Shown: positions 40,105-49,195 of the stretch, piece after piece
Numbering within the stretch: the stretch's first letter is position 1
Layout of the letters: every line of letters begins with the position of its first letter
Source: Corynebacterium sp. ACRPS
Lineage (GTDB): Bacteria > Actinomycetota > Actinomycetes > Mycobacteriales > Mycobacteriaceae
DNA length: 64,000 nucleotides
Assembly (NCBI RefSeq): GCF_022346005.1
Contig: NZ_JAKRMY010000009.1
Span: 1 to 64,000 of the forward strand
Direction of reading: 5' to 3'
Notes under the pieces: model-generated
What the model saw: only the letters and a program-made list of their open reading frames with translations
What the model was told of the DNA's origin: nothing
Databases searched by the model: none
Made by a program: the position numbers and the translations under genes

Positions 40105-41046
40105 ATGACGCGAAAAATTATTCTGGATTGCGACCCTGGCCACGATGATGCGGTAGCCCTGCTCTTGGCCATGGGAAACCCCAACATCGATCTGCTGGGC
40201 ATTACCACTGTCGGCGGCAACCAGACCTTGGACAAGGTTGCCCGCAATGCCCTCGTGGTCAAGGAAATTGCCGGCCACCCAGAGATTCCTGTCTACGCCG
40301 GTTGCGATCGCCCGCTCGTGCGCCCCGTAGAAGTCGCTGAGGCGATCCACGGCTCCACCGGCATGGACGTCAACGGCGTCGATCTTCCGGAGCCCAGCAC
40401 CGCGCTTGCCGATGCCCACGCCATCGACTTCATCATCGACACCGTCATGTCCCACGAACCCGGCACCATTACCTTGGTCCCAACGGGGCCGTTGACCAAT
40501 ATCGCTATGGCGGCGCGTAAAGAACCGCGCATCGTCGAGCGCGTCAAAGAGGTCGTGCTCATGGGCGGCGGCTACCACGAGGGCAATTGGTCCCCAGTCG
40601 CCGAATTCAATATCAAGATCGATCCTGAGGCAGCACATATCGTCTTCGAAGAGCCGTGGCTGGTCACCATGGTCGGGCTCGACCTTACCCACCAAGCACT
40701 AGCAACAGCCGAGGTCGAAGCTGCAATTAAGGCGTTGAATACACCCGTCTCGGACTTTGTTGTCGGACTCTTCGGTTTCTTCCGCGAGGCGTATCAGCAA
40801 AACCAAGGCTTTACGGATCCCCCGGTGCACGATCCGTGTACGGTGGCTTACCTCATCGATCCGAGCATCGTACAAACCCGCAAAGCGCCCGTCCATGTCG
40901 AGCTTGCCGGCGCACTTACCACCGGCATGACCGTGACTGACTTACGTGAACCCGCCGATGACAGCTGCCATACCCAAGTCGCTACCAAGTTGGATCACGC
41001 GGGGTTCTGGCGCTTGGTTACTGACGCGTTAAAGAACCTGGCCTAA
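40105..41046 (+). CDS. Inosine/uridine-preferring nucleoside hydrolase
   Basis: Cleaves ribonucleosides to base and ribose. The 313-aa protein has the calcium-binding start DCDPGHDDAVALL (residues 8-20), TTVGGNQ, VPTGPLTNIA, MGGGYHEGNWSPVAEFNIKIDPEAA and PPVHDPCTVAYLI with the catalytic His. Ribose released could be used by rbsK (22054). Nucleobase specificity cannot be read from sequence. TAGGCT (40093-40098) lies 6 nt before the ATG, suggesting leaderless transcription. Confidence 0.93.
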   Translation: MTRKIILDCDPGHDDAVALLLAMGNPNIDLLGITTVGGNQTLDKVARNALVVKEIAGHPEIPVYAGCDRPLVRPVEVAEAIHGSTGMDVNGVDLPEPSTALADAHAIDFIIDTVMSHEPGTITLVPTGPLTNIAMAARKEPRIVERVKEVVLMGGGYHEGNWSPVAEFNIKIDPEAAHIVFEEPWLVTMVGLDLTHQALATAEVEAAIKALNTPVSDFVVGLFGFFREAYQQNQGFTDPPVHDPCTVAYLIDPSIVQTRKAPVHVELAGALTTGMTVTDLREPADDSCHTQVATKLDHAGFWRLVTDALKNLA

Positions 41047-41137
41047 AAGTGAGCCATTAGCCCTGTTACAGCCGCTGTATTGCTAATTGCAGGGCATATC
41101 ACGGCTGTTTGGGGCTCTGTAAAAGTCCTCATGGGTT

Positions 41138-43567
41138 TTATGAAAACTCGCTCAATCGGTGAATTAGCTCAGCGATTGAGCCGTTAATTATTTCTTGGTG
41201 GAGATAACTTCCACCAAGCATTTGAGACACTTTGATGTGCTGAGTGAGTACAGCTAGGACTTGGTCGTCGCTCATTTCAGGGATCGCGGTGGACGAAATG
41301 AATTCCGCGAGCTCTTTACCGCCAAATAATGCTTGGGGGTCTGTGACACTAAAGTATTCAAAGTCCTTAATGAACTCACTGCGAAGTGACTCGGTACTCT
41401 GGGGCGTACCCTTTAGCTCTTGTGCTTCAACCAGTTGATCATAGAACTTAGTGAGCTCTGCATACTTGCCTGAAGTGTCGCTGCTATCTTGGTCTCCTGT
41501 GTCATCTGTCCGACCTGTTTTGGATACAGGGAAGGTGAATACAAGATCTTCTGGATCTAAGTCGAGATATTCGAAAAGGCTTCGAAGGAACCAGATTTTG
41601 GCAGAAGTGTTGTTGCCAACCTGAACATAAAGGCCTTCCTCAATCTTTCGGAAAGACCCAGTTTTTTCGGTGGTAGGCTTTTTAGACCGAAGGAATTTCG
41701 AAGATTCTGCGAAAGAAAGAATTTCAGTCCGGTGCTCGTGAAGTAAATACTTCAGTACTGCTTCGACCATGTCAGCCCACGATTTAGTGGTCTTTCTAAA
41801 GTCGCCGAATTCAAATCCGCTAATTTTTCGACCACTGAATTCTTCGCTTTCACCCATCGGCTCCTTTGGGAGTACTGCCTCTGGCGGTGCGAAGTTGGTT
41901 GACTTAGTTTCCCAGAAATCTAATGCTTTATCGGTAAGGACCTCGTTTCTCTTTTCAATCTGGGGTAAGGACCAGCGATCGGATTCCCGCAGGAGCTCAT
42001 TGAGGCGATACGGCGAGCTGTCGAAGCCGTTCTCCATGGTTTTCTTGATGGTAAATGGAGAATTCGAGTAGGAAGAGTTGTAGCCGGTGACCGTGAGATT
42101 GCCAATTCGGTTTAACCATGACTCGTGAATTTCTTCGGCCCTGTCACCGAGCTCCTGGCGCCAAGCATCAGTAAGGGTCTGGGGCATGATGTGCTCGATG
42201 GAAATCCTATTTTCAGCAAGCGCCTTGGAGACATCGCGAATATCCTTTGAATCACCGTTTTCCAGGCAATTGAAAAGGTACTGCCGCCAGTATGCCCGAA
42301 TGTTGTAGAAGTCTTTGGTGGCAAAGGCTTCCTTGAACTCAGCATCGGTGGGGAAACGACCGCTGCCTGAACGCCTGTTGATCTGATAGATGACGATTGG
42401 GGCGAATGGGGTGCCGTCTGAGTGAAGCTTACTGACCTCCGCGTACATAGTCGCGAAGATTTTATTGAGTGAGTTGGTAGCGATGCCGGTGACAAATCGG
42501 CGGACGATATAGGACTCGATGGTGAGCAACACTTCGAGGAAGTCCTCAGGCGTCGTCTTGGATTCGTGGACATCGCGAAGAAGCGGCATAAGGAATGGTA
42601 GAACCACAGCGCCCATAAATTCGTTCATGCGCTTTAGCTGCGTGTCTATTTCAGGATAACCGGTATCGGATTCGCGTATTTCACGGAAATACTTGGAATA
42701 GGCGTATAAATCATCCAAGAGCTCTGGCATATTCGTCTTGCGCTTGGAAGCGAAAGATTTGAATGCCTCATAAACGTCTTGTTCGCGTGGGGTCTTGGTG
42801 GTGTACGTAGTGAGATACCAGCGAATGAAAGAGTCGGTCTGAAAGTTGCAGTTGTCTTCAATCGGATTCCAGCGTTCGTTATATAACCTTTCCTGTTGCG
42901 TAGAGTCCAAGCCCATGAGGACAAAGTTGCGAATTTTGTCAGCTTCTTTAAGTTCCAAACCGGTGGAGTTTAAGCTTTCGAAGATGCGCTGGGGCTCGTC
43001 GTATTCCTCCAAATCCAAGTGCATTACTTCGAGGCGGCAGATCGCTTTCCAAACCTGGTCAGCGTCTAAAGGGGTAGAACGCAGCTTTTCTCGGAAGAAA
43101 CGGTAGTTAGACGTTACATTCGATGAGTTGATGAATTCACTTTCAGGACCAAATAGTTTCTGATAAGCATTGTCATCGTCTTTTACAGGCTTAAGCTTGA
43201 AACGCGGGTTCTCCTTGTTGTGGCCGATTCGCAGGTAGTCAGAAATAATTTTCTCAGCAAGCGAGGGATCTTCACTCTGGATTTCGCCATCTCGGAGGGC
43301 ATGAGCGAAAGCAAGCATGAGGATGCTGACGGTGGTAAGCCTCTGTTGGCCATCGATGACAATCCAATTCCAGGAATCTTGGTTCTTCCCGACTACCGCG
43401 CCGAAGAAGTGTTTCTTTCGGTCGCTAAGGATTATTTCCTCGAGATCGTCAAAAAGCCGGGCACATTGTTTGTGCTGCCAGTCGTAATTGCGCTGGTATA
43501 CGGGGATGAGGAGACGGCGATTATTGCCATCATAAAGCGTATAGATTTCGCGGATGCTGCCGCGCAT
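41138..43567 (-). CDS. DUF262/DUF1524 (GmrSD-like) putative type IV restriction nuclease
   Basis: An 809-aa protein. The N-terminal DUF262 (ParB-like nucleotidase) domain has IPVYQRNYDWQ and the signature IDGQQRLTT (Asp72-Arg76). The middle helical region leads to an HNH/DUF1524 nuclease (ISIEHIMPQTLTDAW then WLNRIGNLTVTGYNSSYSN, about 450-510). A further ~250-residue C-terminal part includes a DNA/protein-binding-like module (GLYVQVGNNTSAKIWFLRSLF). GmrSD and related proteins cleave modified phage DNA in a nucleotide-dependent way. Base composition is visibly more AT-rich than flanking genes and it interrupts metabolic genes, so it was probably acquired. AAAGG precedes ATG 43567. Confidence 0.87.
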   Translation of the reverse strand: MRGSIREIYTLYDGNNRRLLIPVYQRNYDWQHKQCARLFDDLEEIILSDRKKHFFGAVVGKNQDSWNWIVIDGQQRLTTVSILMLAFAHALRDGEIQSEDPSLAEKIISDYLRIGHNKENPRFKLKPVKDDDNAYQKLFGPESEFINSSNVTSNYRFFREKLRSTPLDADQVWKAICRLEVMHLDLEEYDEPQRIFESLNSTGLELKEADKIRNFVLMGLDSTQQERLYNERWNPIEDNCNFQTDSFIRWYLTTYTTKTPREQDVYEAFKSFASKRKTNMPELLDDLYAYSKYFREIRESDTGYPEIDTQLKRMNEFMGAVVLPFLMPLLRDVHESKTTPEDFLEVLLTIESYIVRRFVTGIATNSLNKIFATMYAEVSKLHSDGTPFAPIVIYQINRRSGSGRFPTDAEFKEAFATKDFYNIRAYWRQYLFNCLENGDSKDIRDVSKALAENRISIEHIMPQTLTDAWRQELGDRAEEIHESWLNRIGNLTVTGYNSSYSNSPFTIKKTMENGFDSSPYRLNELLRESDRWSLPQIEKRNEVLTDKALDFWETKSTNFAPPEAVLPKEPMGESEEFSGRKISGFEFGDFRKTTKSWADMVEAVLKYLLHEHRTEILSFAESSKFLRSKKPTTEKTGSFRKIEEGLYVQVGNNTSAKIWFLRSLFEYLDLDPEDLVFTFPVSKTGRTDDTGDQDSSDTSGKYAELTKFYDQLVEAQELKGTPQSTESLRSEFIKDFEYFSVTDPQALFGGKELAEFISSTAIPEMSDDQVLAVLTQHIKVSQMLGGSYLHQEIINGSIAELIHRLSEFS

Positions 43568-43813
43568 GGGAGACCTTTCGCGAGAAGGAAATTAGGAGGA
43601 CAAGGCTATATTAGGTCAAGTCCGGTGGAGTGGTGTATCTGTCCTTTCTGAATCTGTGAATCGGGTGACAGTGTTGGGGTCCGGCTCAGGGTTGATGTCG
43701 GTTCATTAGGAGGCTGCTCCTCCTCGAGATTTGCATCCGCAAATTCACAGTTCGGGGCTGGTAACTCGATGCGGATAAAATGAATGGGAATAACCCCAAC
43801 CCAAGGAGCCACC

Positions 43814-44323
43814 ATGAACCAGAACAAATTCCGTCATGTCGTCGTCATGGGAGTCTCTGGCTCTGGCAAGACAACGGTGGGGGAGGCCCTGTCGCCGCTG
43901 GTTGGGCTAGAGTACCGCGACGGCGATGATATGCATCCGCAGGCGAATATCGACAAGATGGCCGCTGGGGCGCCGCTGAATGATGAGGACCGCGAGCCGT
44001 GGCTGAGGCAGATCGGTCAGTGGCTAGCGGAAAGACCAGAAGGCGCGATGGTGGGGTGTAGCGCGCTGAAGCGAAAATACCGGGACCTGATTCGGGAGTA
44101 CTGCCCTGGCGTGGCGTTTGTGCATGTACACGGTGACTTTGATGTGTTGTATGAGCGGATGCAACACCGGCCGGGACACTTCATGCCAGCGTCGTTGTTG
44201 CAATCGCAATTCGATACCTTGGAGCCACTGGAAGAAGATGAAACTGGCCGCGTCTTCGATGTGACGCGGCCAGTAGAAGAGATTGCTAAAGACGCTACTG
44301 CCTGGATAAAGGCTGGCTCCTAA
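43814..44323 (+). CDS. gntK: Gluconokinase
   Basis: Phosphorylates gluconate to 6-phosphogluconate for the pentose phosphate pathway. The 169-aa shikimate-kinase-like fold has Walker A MGVSGSGKTTVG, YRDGDDMHPQANIDKMAAGAPLNDEDREPWL (substrate site), GCSALKRKYRDLIR and GHFMPASLLQSQFDTLE. ATG 43814 follows AAGGAGCC. Its last 4 bp overlap the convergent gluconate permease gene. Confidence 0.95.
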   Translation: MNQNKFRHVVVMGVSGSGKTTVGEALSPLVGLEYRDGDDMHPQANIDKMAAGAPLNDEDREPWLRQIGQWLAERPEGAMVGCSALKRKYRDLIREYCPGVAFVHVHGDFDVLYERMQHRPGHFMPASLLQSQFDTLEPLEEDETGRVFDVTRPVEEIAKDATAWIKAGS

Positions 44324-45714
44324 AAGACTGCAGCCGCACCGTAGAGGACGAGCACGAGTGCGAAGCCGATGACGGAGATGAGCATCTGATTAACGGTCCA
44401 CGTCTTCAGAGTTGTCATCGTGTCCATGCCCATCAGGCGGCCTACGAGCCAGAAGCCGGAATCGTTGACGTGGGAGCCGAAGACCGAACCGGCGGCTGTG
44501 GCCACAACGATGAGTGCGAGTTGGAGCTCGTTGAAACCGCCAGCTTCCACGGCGGGGACCATGAGGGCAGCGGCCGTGGTGAGGGCTACGGTGGCTGAAC
44601 CTTGTGCCAAACGGAGGGCTACGGCGATGAGATAGCAGGCCAGGATGACAGGGATGCCGAGGCCGGAGAGGGAATCGGCAAGCGCATCGCCAATGCCGGA
44701 AGTGCGGAGCACGCCGCCGAACATGCCGCCCGCGCCGGTGATGAGCACGACGGAACAGATAGGGCCAAGCGAGGAGTCAACGAGCTTTTCCAGCGCCGTC
44801 TTTTCCACGCCGCGGCGCAGACCGAGGACTACCAGTGCGATAAGCACCGTAATCAGCAATGCGATTGGAGTTTGGCCGAGCATGACGAAGAACCTGACCC
44901 ACGTGGCATCGGCGTCGATGGTGCCGTAGGAAGCTAGGGCGTTGAGCCCGGTATTGAAGAAAATGAGCACCATCGGGATGAGCAAAATGGAAATTACTGT
45001 GGTGGCGGAGGCAGGTTTTAAGGGTTGTTCTTCTTCATTAACGATGGGCCCGGCGATGGCGTCAGTGACCTTGAAAGGGAACTTCTTTCCAGCAAAAAGG
45101 CCGAAGCGGTAGCCGGAGATATACCAGGTAGGCAGAGCCAGTAACAGGCCGACGAGCAGCACCAAGCCGAGGTCGGCGCCGTAGAATTCACTGGCGGCGA
45201 CAGGACCGGGGTGCGGTGGCATGTAGACATGCATGACAGAGAATGCGCCGGCGGCCGGCAGGCCAAAGGCAAGGACCGGGCCATTCAAGCGGCGGGCGAC
45301 GGCAAAGATAACCGGAAGCATCACGATAAGCCCAGCATCGAAGAAGATTGGAAAGCCCATAATCAGCGAGGCGATGCCGAGTGCAAGGGGTGCTTTATTT
45401 TCGCCGAAGCGGCGAACCATGGCGTCGGCAAGCGACTGGGCACCGCCGGAAGCCTCCACGAGCCGGCCGATCATGGCGCCGAGGCCCACCAGAAGCGCCA
45501 CCGAGCCAAGGGTGGAGCTGAAACTTTCCGTCATCGTAGGGACGATGCCTTCCAGTGGTATGCCAGATGCAAGTGCTGTCAGCGCGGAGACCACCAGCAG
45601 AGTGAGAAAAGCGTGGAGTTTGAAATATATGACCAGTACCAAAATCACAGCGACCGCAGCGACCGCAATCCCCAGCAGCGGACCAGTGGACAATGTGGGT
45701 TCCCACGTCTCCAT
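44320..45714 (-). CDS. gntP: Gluconate:H+ symporter (GntP family)
   Basis: A 464-aa permease with about twelve membrane segments and the family strings GFPIFFDAGLIVMLPVIF, HVYMPPHPGPVAASEFYGADLG and AAGSVFGSHVNDSGFWLV. Paired tail-to-tail with gntK, it brings in the kinase substrate. The leader 45715-45732 (AGAAAAGGAGCCTTTTCT on the minus strand) abuts the ATG and can fold as a stem holding the AAGGAG ribosome site. Confidence 0.95.
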   Translation of the reverse strand: METWEPTLSTGPLLGIAVAAVAVILVLVIYFKLHAFLTLLVVSALTALASGIPLEGIVPTMTESFSSTLGSVALLVGLGAMIGRLVEASGGAQSLADAMVRRFGENKAPLALGIASLIMGFPIFFDAGLIVMLPVIFAVARRLNGPVLAFGLPAAGAFSVMHVYMPPHPGPVAASEFYGADLGLVLLVGLLLALPTWYISGYRFGLFAGKKFPFKVTDAIAGPIVNEEEQPLKPASATTVISILLIPMVLIFFNTGLNALASYGTIDADATWVRFFVMLGQTPIALLITVLIALVVLGLRRGVEKTALEKLVDSSLGPICSVVLITGAGGMFGGVLRTSGIGDALADSLSGLGIPVILACYLIAVALRLAQGSATVALTTAAALMVPAVEAGGFNELQLALIVVATAAGSVFGSHVNDSGFWLVGRLMGMDTMTTLKTWTVNQMLISVIGFALVLVLYGAAAVF

Positions 45715-45831
45715 AGAAAAGGCTCCTTTTCTTGTGCAAACCTTTGAATATGGGCAACGTTAGCAGTAGCTCTGCTAGCCGATGCCCACATTCACCAACG
45801 CGGCTTATCTACCGCCCCGAAACTGGGCATA

Positions 45832-45866
45832 TAAAAATCCCCTGATTCTCGTTGAGAACCAAGGGG
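45832..45866 (-). terminator. Terminator of the metzincin gene
   Basis: On the minus strand CCCC..GTTCTC pairs with GAGAAT..GGGG (stem with small internal loops) and is followed by ATTTTTAT. It lies 15 bp after the stop at 45881. Confidence 0.8.
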
Positions 45867-45880
45867 GAGCAGAGGCGAGC

Positions 45881-46498
45881 TTAGTCGAACTGGCCTTGGA
45901 TAATGGCGGCCGCATCAAGCGGCGTTACGTGATAGGAGATCGGGTTCTGGTTGGAACCTGCCATAAGTGCGCCGGCGCAGGAGTGTCCCGCGCCCATCAT
46001 GTGGCCTAGCTCGTGAGCGATGGTGCCTTGGAGAGCCTCAGGGTAAGTAGCATTGGGCATCTTGATGGAGACTAATTTGTGATCCGGGTAAGCCGAGCCT
46101 TGGACGTAGCCGCGAGGATCTGGATTGTAGATGATGGAAATGGTGTCATCATCAGCTTCGGAAGGCTTTACTTCCTTAAGGGAAGCCTTCCCCTCGAGAG
46201 CCTCGTTCCACTCGGCAACGGCGGCGTCTAGCTGCTTGCGGTAGGGGAAGTTATCCGCCACTTTGTACTTCAGTACGCCATCGCTGAAATAAGGTTTTAC
46301 AGAGTCCTCATCGTGGAGGATGGAAGGATCTGGGACCGGTTTCCCTTCGTTAGCCAGTTTGGTGATGGCCTTGCAGGTTCCAGGATCGATGATGGAACGT
46401 ACTGGGTCGCTCTTTGCGTTCGCGGCCGGCGCGGCGATAGTACCGAGTATGGCGGTGGTGGCAAGGGCGGTGACAGATAGCTTCTTCAGAGAGCGCAT
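45881..46498 (-). CDS. Secreted metzincin-type zinc protease (snapalysin-like)
   Basis: A 205-aa exported protein: signal peptide 1-28 (ANA before KSDPV), a propeptide-like segment, and a small metzincin domain. The zinc motif is complete as TIAHELGHMMGAGHS (His162, Glu163, His166, His172), followed by the Met-turn GALMAG (Met179). Size and motif resemble snapalysins and other small actinobacterial extracellular proteases. A Cys pair (Cys42, Cys174) could be a disulfide or Cys switch. Target proteins unknown. A terminator follows; I found no clear promoter in 46499-46665. Confidence 0.85.
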   Translation of the reverse strand: MRSLKKLSVTALATTAILGTIAAPAANAKSDPVRSIIDPGTCKAITKLANEGKPVPDPSILHDEDSVKPYFSDGVLKYKVADNFPYRKQLDAAVAEWNEALEGKASLKEVKPSEADDDTISIIYNPDPRGYVQGSAYPDHKLVSIKMPNATYPEALQGTIAHELGHMMGAGHSCAGALMAGSNQNPISYHVTPLDAAAIIQGQFD

Positions 46499-46665
46499 CG
46501 GCAGTTAGTGACCTTTCGATTGGCTTATCGTTCGTGGAGTGCAGTTTGCCTTAGCAATATCCGCGGAAAAGAATTGCGTGGATGCCTCAGGCAAGCGAGT
46601 AATAATCAATTTTTACTACACCGGCCAAAGTAGAAATTTACATTGTTAACTTCGCTTTGTCGACT

Positions 46666-47760
46666 CTAATTTAGACGCTCACCAGTAGTAGAGCTAAATA
46701 GGTGGACACGGTCAGGATCGGGAGAGACGTGGAAAGTATCACCAATTGCGTAATCACAGCGAGCGCTTACCAACATGCCAGTTTGTCCGCCCATTCGGGT
46801 CGTCGACTGCAGATCTTCGCCGGAGTCCGCTAAGTCACCATAGAGGTAGGTTTGATTGCCTAGTTCTTCAACGTGTTTAACGGTGAATTCCGCACCTTCC
46901 TCTGTGTGCACCCAATCTTCGGGGCGAACGCCAACGGTAACGGATTTCCCACCATCGAAGTCGTAATTCGCCAAGTTGATGCGAGTCGACCCCAGGGTGA
47001 GCCGGCTAGAGGTGTGTGCGAGGTCGTAGATATTCATGGCAGGGGAGCCGATGAACCCAGCAACGAAGACGTTCTGGGGGCGGTCGTAGATTTCACGAGT
47101 GGTATCTACTTGTTGTAGGACACCTGCATTAAGCACCGCGACGCGGTCACCCATGGTCATTGCTTCGGTTTGGTCGTGGGTCACGTACACCGTGGTAGTG
47201 CCAAGGCGGCGTTGCAAATTCGAAATCTGCGCGCGGGTGGATACGCGCAGTTTTGCATCCAAGTTGGACAATGGTTCGTCCATGCAGAATACAGCTGGTT
47301 CGCGCACGATGGCGCGGCCCATCGCTACGCGCTGGCGCTGGCCGCCTGACAGATTCGCGGGCTTCCGGTCAAGCAAATCCTCCATCTGCAAAATTTTGGC
47401 GGCTTCTTGTACCCGTGTCTTAATCTGGTCCTTGGGTACTTTCCGGTTTTCCAAGGCGAAAGACATATTTTGTGCGACCGACATATTCGGGTACAGGGCG
47501 TAGTTTTGAAAGACCATGGCTACGTCACGATCTGATGGGCTGACTCCAGTGACGTCTTTTCCGCCGATCCGAATGGAACCTCGGTCTGTCGGCTCAAGGC
47601 CAGCGAGCATTCGTAGGCTGGTGGATTTTCCGCAGCCAGAAGGCCCGACGAGGACCAAAAACTCGCCATCGGAAATATCTAGATTAAGACGGTCAACTGC
47701 GGGGCGCTCCGCGTCTTTGGAATAGATGCGGCTTGCACCATCAAATGTGACAGTAGCCAT
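46666..47760 (-). CDS. ugpC: ABC importer ATPase, UgpC/MalK type
   Basis: A 364-aa ATPase with Walker [11 protein letters not shown]-loop [10 protein letters not shown], signature [15 protein letters not shown], Walker [18 protein letters not shown] and a C-terminal OB-like regulatory domain. It is the last gene of a four-gene ugpA-ugpE-ugpB-ugpC order like the glycerol-3-phosphate importer of C. glutamicum, and resembles TusK (16023) closely. The substrate is assigned from this order and from UgpB; another phosphorylated or oligosaccharide substrate remains possible. Confidence 0.87.
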   Translation of the reverse strand: MATVTFDGASRIYSKDAERPAVDRLNLDISDGEFLVLVGPSGCGKSTSLRMLAGLEPTDRGSIRIGGKDVTGVSPSDRDVAMVFQNYALYPNMSVAQNMSFALENRKVPKDQIKTRVQEAAKILQMEDLLDRKPANLSGGQRQRVAMGRAIVREPAVFCMDEPLSNLDAKLRVSTRAQISNLQRRLGTTTVYVTHDQTEAMTMGDRVAVLNAGVLQQVDTTREIYDRPQNVFVAGFIGSPAMNIYDLAHTSSRLTLGSTRINLANYDFDGGKSVTVGVRPEDWVHTEEGAEFTVKHVEELGNQTYLYGDLADSGEDLQSTTRMGGQTGMLVSARCDYAIGDTFHVSPDPDRVHLFSSTTGERLN

Positions 47761-47797
47761 GGTGTTACCTTTCAGATACTAAGGAAAATTGGCAAGA

Positions 47798-49120
47798 TTA
47801 GCCGTTAATGACGGGCTTTACCTGGTTGTCATAAATGGATTGCAGAGTCTTTTCTAGATCCGTAAGCACCTTGGTGACATCGTCGCGGTTGGTGACGATC
47901 TTCTCAAAGGCACCACCAATCTCCTGATCTGCACCAGGGAGGAATACACGGGCGTTGTCCTGTGGGCGAGTTTCTGGAAGCTGCTTGATAGCAGTCTCGA
48001 AATTCGGGTTCTCTTCCATGAATTTCTTCTGATCCTCGTTGTCGGCAGCAGAAGAGCGGACTGGCATATAACCCACATTTTGGGACCAATACGAGGTGTT
48101 TTCCTCGTTCGTGATGAAATCAATCAGCTTGATGGCTGCCACCTGGCGGTTCTTGCTAATACCGGAAGGAATGGCGAGGCCTGCACCTCCGGTGGGGCAA
48201 GCGCCGTCTCCCTTTGGATTGGGAAGGAATGCGGTTCCTAACTCGAAGTCAGCGGTATCAGAGATACCTGCGAGATCGCCTGTGGATAGGACAGTGGCTG
48301 CAGCGCGTCCGGTGCCGAATTCCATAGCCATGTCATTGCCCATGTAGGAGTAGCCATTCTTGCTATCGGTAACATCCTTGAGCCATTCCACAGCTTCGAT
48401 GGTTTTGTCATCAGTGAACTTCAAATCCCATTCATCGGAGTAGGCACCGCCCTTAGACCACAAGGGGCCTTGGAAAATCCATCCCAAGTAGCCGACTGCA
48501 TCGCCCCAGCCAAAGGGCTTCATCTTAGAATCCGCGCTGGCGAGCTTTTTAGACCACTCATCCATTTCGTCCCAAGACTCCGGTCCACGGTCTGGCAAGC
48601 CAGCCTTCTTCCATGCGTCCTTGTTGTAGTAGAACAGGGGAGTTGACCGGACAAAGGGAAGCGCGAAGTGGCCGCCGTCGTAGTTATAGTCCTCATAGAG
48701 CGGCTGGACATAGGTCGAGAGGTCAATATCGGCTTCTTTGGCTAGATCATCAACATTGGCAATCTGCCCATTGATAGCGAAGTTGTACCACCACACATCA
48801 GACAGAACCACGATGTCTGGAAGATCAGAGCCGGTAAGTGCAGCATTAAACTTTTGCGCTGCCTCTTCGTAGTTCTTTCCAGCGTCAACAAGGGTGACCT
48901 TGATGTCAGGGTTTTCCTTCTCGAAGCGAGAGATGATTTCCTTTTCGATGTCCTTTGAGGAAGCCGGGTGGTTGGACCACCACGTCAATTCCGTGACCTC
49001 GCCACCATCGCCACCGTCGCTACTGCCCTGGGAACTGGTAGATGAGGTGCCAGCACAAGCGGCAAGAAATGAAGCGGTAGAAGCAGTGGAGGCTAGCGCG
49101 AGAAACTTACGGCGAAGCAT
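47798..49120 (-). CDS. ugpB: ABC importer substrate-binding lipoprotein, UgpB-like
   Basis: A 440-aa lipoprotein with a Tat/Sec-like start RRKFLALAS, lipobox LAAC (Cys22) and a Ser/Gly linker, followed by a family 1 binding fold. The start of the mature domain (ELTWWSNHPASSKDIEKEIISRFEKENPDIKVTLV) and LPFVRSTPLFYYNKDAWKKAGL are typical of glycerol-3-phosphate/glycerophosphodiester binders. It lies 37 bp before ugpC and 75 bp after ugpE on the minus strand. Confidence 0.86.
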   Translation of the reverse strand: MLRRKFLALASTASTASFLAACAGTSSTSSQGSSDGGDGGEVTELTWWSNHPASSKDIEKEIISRFEKENPDIKVTLVDAGKNYEEAAQKFNAALTGSDLPDIVVLSDVWWYNFAINGQIANVDDLAKEADIDLSTYVQPLYEDYNYDGGHFALPFVRSTPLFYYNKDAWKKAGLPDRGPESWDEMDEWSKKLASADSKMKPFGWGDAVGYLGWIFQGPLWSKGGAYSDEWDLKFTDDKTIEAVEWLKDVTDSKNGYSYMGNDMAMEFGTGRAAATVLSTGDLAGISDTADFELGTAFLPNPKGDGACPTGGAGLAIPSGISKNRQVAAIKLIDFITNEENTSYWSQNVGYMPVRSSAADNEDQKKFMEENPNFETAIKQLPETRPQDNARVFLPGADQEIGGAFEKIVTNRDDVTKVLTDLEKTLQSIYDNQVKPVING

Positions 49121-49195
49121 GGGTATCTCCTTAAATTGAAGTCAGATTGAGAAGAATAGGGCGACAACGGCGAGCGTGATAAGGATAGAAGCCTT

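Noticed and set aside
38752-40695. Amidase frame extended to 40695
   Set aside because: The extension is antisense to the clearly coding nucleoside hydrolase gene, and ATG 39954 begins the amidase family sequence.
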